Assembly: GCA_963920665.1 (NCBI GenBank)
Contig: OY987265.1
Location: 16,187,001-16,251,000 of the forward strand
Source: Straminergon stramineum
Taxonomy: Eukaryota; Streptophyta; Bryopsida; Hypnales; Calliergonaceae
DNA: 64,000 nt
Direction: 5' to 3'
Part shown: piece after piece, positions 60,461-64,000 of the stretch
How positions within the stretch are numbered: position 1 is the stretch's first letter
How the letters are laid out: each line of letters starts with the position of its first letter
The notes under the pieces: model-generated
The model's database searches: none
Told to the model about the DNA's origin: nothing
Seen by the model: only the letters and a program-made list of their open reading frames with translations
Translations under genes and position numbers: made by a program

Positions 60461-62229
60461 TCAATTGGATGCTTGGACCAAGGACTTTGAAGACCCTGAC
60501 TGGATGGCTGAGTTTCGGGATTTTGCAGGTAACCATTCTGACGGTGCCAATTCTGATTGGGAGCTTGTAGATGACCGGTCCACTAGACTTTCGAGTGGGG
60601 ATGGTTTGGATAGAGATAGCTATCGCGAATTTATAGAGAATGAAGGAGTGCATCAAGAACCTGTAGGGACAGTTAATTAGAGAGCGCTATGTTGATGTAT
60701 GTTGGGGCCAACATGCATCAGAGTTACTTGGAGATCGAAAACGGATCAGTGGTCCCACCCTAGGACCAATACAACACTTTCGTTGTCGCCAACAGCATGA
60801 GCAATATTTTTTTGACCTTTTCTGGGACGTACATTGTGTGGATCGCATGGTCATCGAAAGTAATAGATATGCTAGGCAGGAAGTCACGGAGTATGAGTCT
60901 CAATATTTGAACGGTGGTCCTAAGTGGACCGACATCACAATAGTGGAATTTAGAGCTTGGCTGGGTGTCATGATTCTTATGGGCTTGAAAGTCACACCAA
61001 CTATCCGAGACTACTAGAAAAAAGAGTCTTTCTGGCATTGTCTTGTCATCTCTAGAGTCATGACTTGAGATAGATTTGAATGCATTTTGAGGTGCCTTCA
61101 CTATGTTGACAATTCCACGTTAGAAATGGATAAGGCAATGCAGGGGTATGACAAAATCGGTAAAGTCAGGTGGTTCATCGAGGATTTTGTTGCCCATTCT
61201 CGGGAATTATGGAACCCTGAGAAGTTTGTGATGGTGGACGAAATTATGATTGCCTACAGAGGTCACTTTAGTCCAATTAGGCAGTACATCAAAGTGAAGC
61301 CTACACACTATGGTCTCAAAGTATGGTGCTTGGTTTCTAATCCAAGTCGCTACATATACAACCTACAAGTTTACTTGGGCAGTAGTGGCACAATAGATCA
61401 TGGTCTTGGTGCACAATTGGTGAATCAACTAGTGCAAGGTATGTCCCATAAAAGCCATTGTGTAGTTGTAGATAATTACTTCACCTCGCTTGAGTTATTT
61501 GACTAGTTGTTAGAAAGAGGGATATGGGCAATTGGCATAGTGAATGGGGGCCAAGTTGGCATTCCTTCCATCTTGCTAGGATTCAAGCGAGGGGAACATG
61601 AGAGAAGGACCTTGTTTTGGCAAATGTACCAAAGTTAGCGCATGGCAGCAACAACTTGGTATGATGCCAAGCCAGTGACTTTTTTGAGTACATCACAAGA
61701 TCCAATTCAGGAAGGAGTGTTTGCGTAGCGGTAGATCAAAGGCAGCCGTGAACTTATCTCCACAATCCCACAGCAGGAAGAGTACCAGAAGTACATGAGA
61801 AGGGTAGACCTAATAGACCAAATGCATCACAATTACACCGTCCAGTTCTGGACACGAAAGTGGTGGCACAAGTTGTGGTACTTTGTGCTAGATTCATCTT
61901 TGCAAAATGCTTGGGTTCCTTACCATAGGTACATGATGGCACGACAAGGCAAGGGCTTGGGGTGCAAGGCATTTCACTATGCAGTCACCTTGGCGTTGAT
62001 AGAGTCACAGGGGTCGTTACCATGAACTTGCTCCTTAGTCCATTGGAATCCCAATGACACACACAGCAGCATTCAGTACACTAGTTGCTGGCCTCGGCAA
62101 TGCATGGCCTGTAAAGCGAAGCAATGTAGGATATGTCGGGAGTGTGGTGGCATCTTCATGTGTGATGAACCTTGTTTTCAAATTGTACTTAAATCTCAGA
62201 AATGGACTATGCGATTGTCTAGATTCTAA
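60461..62229 (+). pseudogene. piggyBac transposase with DDD catalytic triad and C-terminal Cys cluster
   Basis: The acidic N-terminal part (DFEDPDWMAEFRDFAG) is followed by one frameshift near 60670. A single frame then runs to TAA at 62227. It contains FFDLFWDVHCVDRMV, ITIVEFRAWLGVMILMGLKV and DRFECILRCLHY, then the three catalytic aspartates: MVDEIMIAYRG (Asp codon 61237), VVVDNYFTS (61471) and RRVDLIDQMHHNY (61807). WTRKWWHKLWYFVLD follows. The tail has seven cysteines spaced CX2CX4CX2CX2CX5CX3C (62101-62175), the piggyBac C-terminal zinc-binding region. Stops interrupt at 61015, 61066, 61504, 61636, 61726, 61732 and 62023. piggyBac enzymes cut at TTAA and transpose without scars. All catalytic residues survive, so inactivation appears recent. 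No introns are needed within the core. Confidence 0.92.
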
Positions 62230-63219
62230 CTATGCATTGGTTGCTATAGCATGGCTGGTGAAGACCGATGCTAGCTGCTTTCTTAGGAGTGCCAACCGTT
62301 CAGCTTCCACAAGTTGTCGATCAAGTCTTAGAAGTATTGTGCATTTTACTAGGTGCCCCACGCTTAGGCCATGTTAAGGCACCCATGCCTCCGAATATAC
62401 TTTCTTGCGGTGATTCTACAATAGTTGGAGCTTCGAAGTGCAAGTTTCGATAACTGCATCTTCATGGAGATTTTGAGTACTATCGTTCTGGCTATTGTAT
62501 GGAAGGGCACATGATTTGTAGGGTAGCCATAGCATGCTCCCAAATTTTGGATATTCTTGAACTCTGTAAGACTGAATTGCTATAATTTGAAGTTTTCGGC
62601 CTTATACTTTGTTATCGATCACTAGTACAGTTGACATTGACGGGATTCAAGTAATGCCGTAGATTGATCTCGTTTTAGTCCCCTATTGCCTATCATTCAA
62701 TTGCTTGCATTGTCATGTCCTAGGACCTTAAACACAAGTTGTTGGTACCCTAAGATATCCCTCCACGTGTAGGTATCTGAGTACGGTGCTTACCTCAGCA
62801 ACCGGTGGGTTTTTTTTCTTTGACCGCAAACAGTGCTTGATTTGATTGTGTCCCACTGAATGGTTCTTCATTGCAATGTGCTAAAAATTGTCGTAGGCAT
62901 TATAGAGGCAATAACGCACAACTTTCCAAATTTTCACGGTGTTTCAGTCATTGCTGTGTTAGGCAACTCTCTCGAAAGTGCACGGACTCCTTGAAATTGT
63001 AGCCAAATTTGTCGATGCAGCTCCATTCGATCGTTATAATCTTTACATCTGCACGTTCAAATCATGTGATAATGGTCACCCTCCATCCATGTGTAAGTGG
63101 GCCATGGGAATCAACGGTGAAATGTCATATAATTGACTAGGTGCGGAGAAAATTACTGTCTACTACGAGGTGCCTTGGCACTGTCTGCACAGCACTGTCC
63201 AAGCTGGGGAGTTGAGGGG
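62230..63219. other. 3' non-coding part of the piggyBac element
   Basis: No coding frame was recognised between the transposase stop and the right terminus. It presumably carries sub-terminal transposase binding sites; the end-proximal CACTGTC is repeated (about 63178 and 63193). Confidence 0.5.
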
Positions 63220-63223
63220 TTAA

Positions 63224-63916
63224 GAGTTTGTGACTATGTAGGCAGTTTGCTACCTTGAAGGCCATTTAGAAGGCAATGGTGCATAGACTTGAAGTTTCTA
63301 ATGTTTCTAATGTGAAAGGATTGAAAGGCCAAATTCTTGATTTCTTGAAATGTAATTGGTGAAAACTCATGGCCTCTTGACCTTTGGCCTTAGTGCAAAG
63401 TGAACATGAATTAACCCTAACAACCAAAATTTGGATGATGCATAGACTTTACAGGTCACACCAGACAAGACAGAGGATTCACATTTTTCATCCATCCATT
63501 TTTGTTGGTCTCTAGACTAACATTCATTACGGTTGCTAGCACAGGTTTTAACTTTTAATTGCTCGACTTAACGGATGAATGATGCTGTGTACCTGTACGG
63601 ATGAATCTCTTGGACGGATGAAATATCCCCCACTCCGTTCCCACCGCCGGTTGCCACGAAAGCAATTGAACCCCATTTACACCACTCCCTTTCACCCGCA
63701 CAAACAGCATCCCTGTTGTTTCCACGCAATCAGAAACTGAAGCCAGCAGCGCAGCCATCGCTGGCTCAGCGCCATCACCGCGGGCGTCTTCTGCATCTCC
63801 ATCTCCCGCTCCCTCCTCGTCTTCACATTGCCGCTGCATTGTCACTAACTTTCGGAATCCTTCCGCATTTCCACTGGACGGAGAGTGTGTCAAGTTTTGA
63901 AGCTCACCTCGTGGCT
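63224..63916 (+). promoter_or_regulatory. Upstream region of the gene starting at 63917
   Basis: The DNA turns GC-rich at about 63600, with a CT-rich stretch (CTCCATCTCCCGCTCCCTCC) at 63796-63815, typical of plant 5' UTRs. The piggyBac element ends about 700 bp upstream of the coding start. No TATA box was identified. Confidence 0.4.
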
Positions 63917-63989
63917 ATGGCTTCCACCACTGCCCCTTCTCTCCATTCCTCGGCGTCATGGACCGCGCCTTCCGTGCGGTCATTGAGAG
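63917..63989 (+). CDS. First exon of a probable plastid-targeted protein (partial)
   Basis: ATG in a good context (gtggctATGGCT) opens MASTTAPSLHSSASWTAPSV, rich in Ser/Thr/Ala with Arg and without acidic residues. This is characteristic of a chloroplast transit peptide. The exon ends CATTGAGAG before gtacgtgg, a strong donor at 63990. The rest lies beyond the window, so the product cannot be named. Confidence 0.6.
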
Positions 63990-64000
63990 GTACGTGGTGA

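Larger units (their letters stand above)
57968..63219 (+). mobile_element. Near-complete piggyBac transposon (5252 bp), TTAA flanks
   Basis: The left end is CCCCTCAACCTTG and the reverse complement of the right end is CCCCTCAACTCCCC, giving a 9-bp inverted repeat. TTAA is at 57964-57967 and 63220-63223. Sub-terminal right sequence (CAGCACTGTCCAAGCTGG) resembles that of the 372-bp MITE at 12667 (CACAGTGTCTAGCCTGG), linking autonomous-type and short elements. It carries a transposase frame (60461-62229), an upstream frame (from about 59403) and GC-rich 5' sequence. It is larger than the classic 2.5-kb insect piggyBac. It is inactive through in-frame stops and one frameshift, but intact in structure. 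Confidence 0.9.

Noticed and set aside
59403..62229. Reassignment of TAG/TGA as sense codons to explain the interrupted transposon frame
   Set aside because: Neighbouring genes end at TGA (clathrin light chain) and TAG (RETICULATA-related) at the expected family C-termini. The transposon also has a frameshift, so ordinary decay explains it.
1..64000. tRNA, rRNA and CRISPR features
   Set aside because: No tRNA B-box (GGTTCGAATCC type) with a foldable partner, no rRNA-like sequence and no regularly spaced short repeats with unique spacers were seen by eye.

Overview
The window looks like nuclear DNA of a land plant. Three genes with clear spliced structures carry plant-typical families: clathrin light chain, a WDR89-type WD40 protein and a plastid RETICULATA-related protein. 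A fourth reading frame at the right edge looks like the first exon of a plastid-targeted protein. Genes are far apart, GC-richer and conventionally spliced, with ordinary TGA, TAG and TAA stops. They sit in AT-rich DNA full of decayed transposons. The abundance of piggyBac-type elements would fit a seedless plant (bryophyte, lycophyte or fern) better than a flowering plant, but that is inference from family distribution.

Layout. 1-13.3 kb: intergenic DNA with an eroded piggyBac transposase (604-1308, minus) beside a 118-bp MITE, an O-methyltransferase relic (2990-3254, minus), a long near-perfect hairpin (9568-9706) and several MITEs. 13.4-16.2 kb: clathrin light chain with a 5' UTR intron. 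18-26.3 kb: a decayed Ty1/copia element (19321-26043, minus) with 200-bp LTRs, broken by two younger insertions, with copies of an unknown broken reading frame on both sides. 29.2-30.1 kb: a small intronless gene with a TFIIS-N/LW-like helical domain, a TATA box and a tandem repeat upstream. 34.5-38.4 kb: ten-exon WDR89 homologue (minus). 38.7-48.35 kb: two direct, diverged copies of one segment (A and B), which act as natural empty/filled site controls for several insertions. 49.3-49.9 kb: a broken LEA_2/NHL-like membrane protein. 52.4-55.5 kb: eight-exon RETICULATA-related gene. 57.97-63.22 kb: a 5252-bp piggyBac element flanked by TTAA. 63.9 kb: start of a probable plastid-targeted gene running off the edge.

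The unifying theme is a piggyBac family and its short derivatives. The 5.25-kb element carries all three catalytic aspartates and a C-terminal cysteine cluster. Its 13 recognised in-frame stops are all TAG or TGA, as expected from C-to-T decay at CAG, CGA and TGG codons under CG/CHG methylation. At least six shorter elements share its CCCCTMAA-like ends and TTAA or near-TTAA flanks. One sits in the copia reverse transcriptase just after the YVDD motif. Another has an empty counterpart in segment A with a single TTAA.

I worked by eye. Similarity boundaries are approximate, and family names rest on motifs, not searches.
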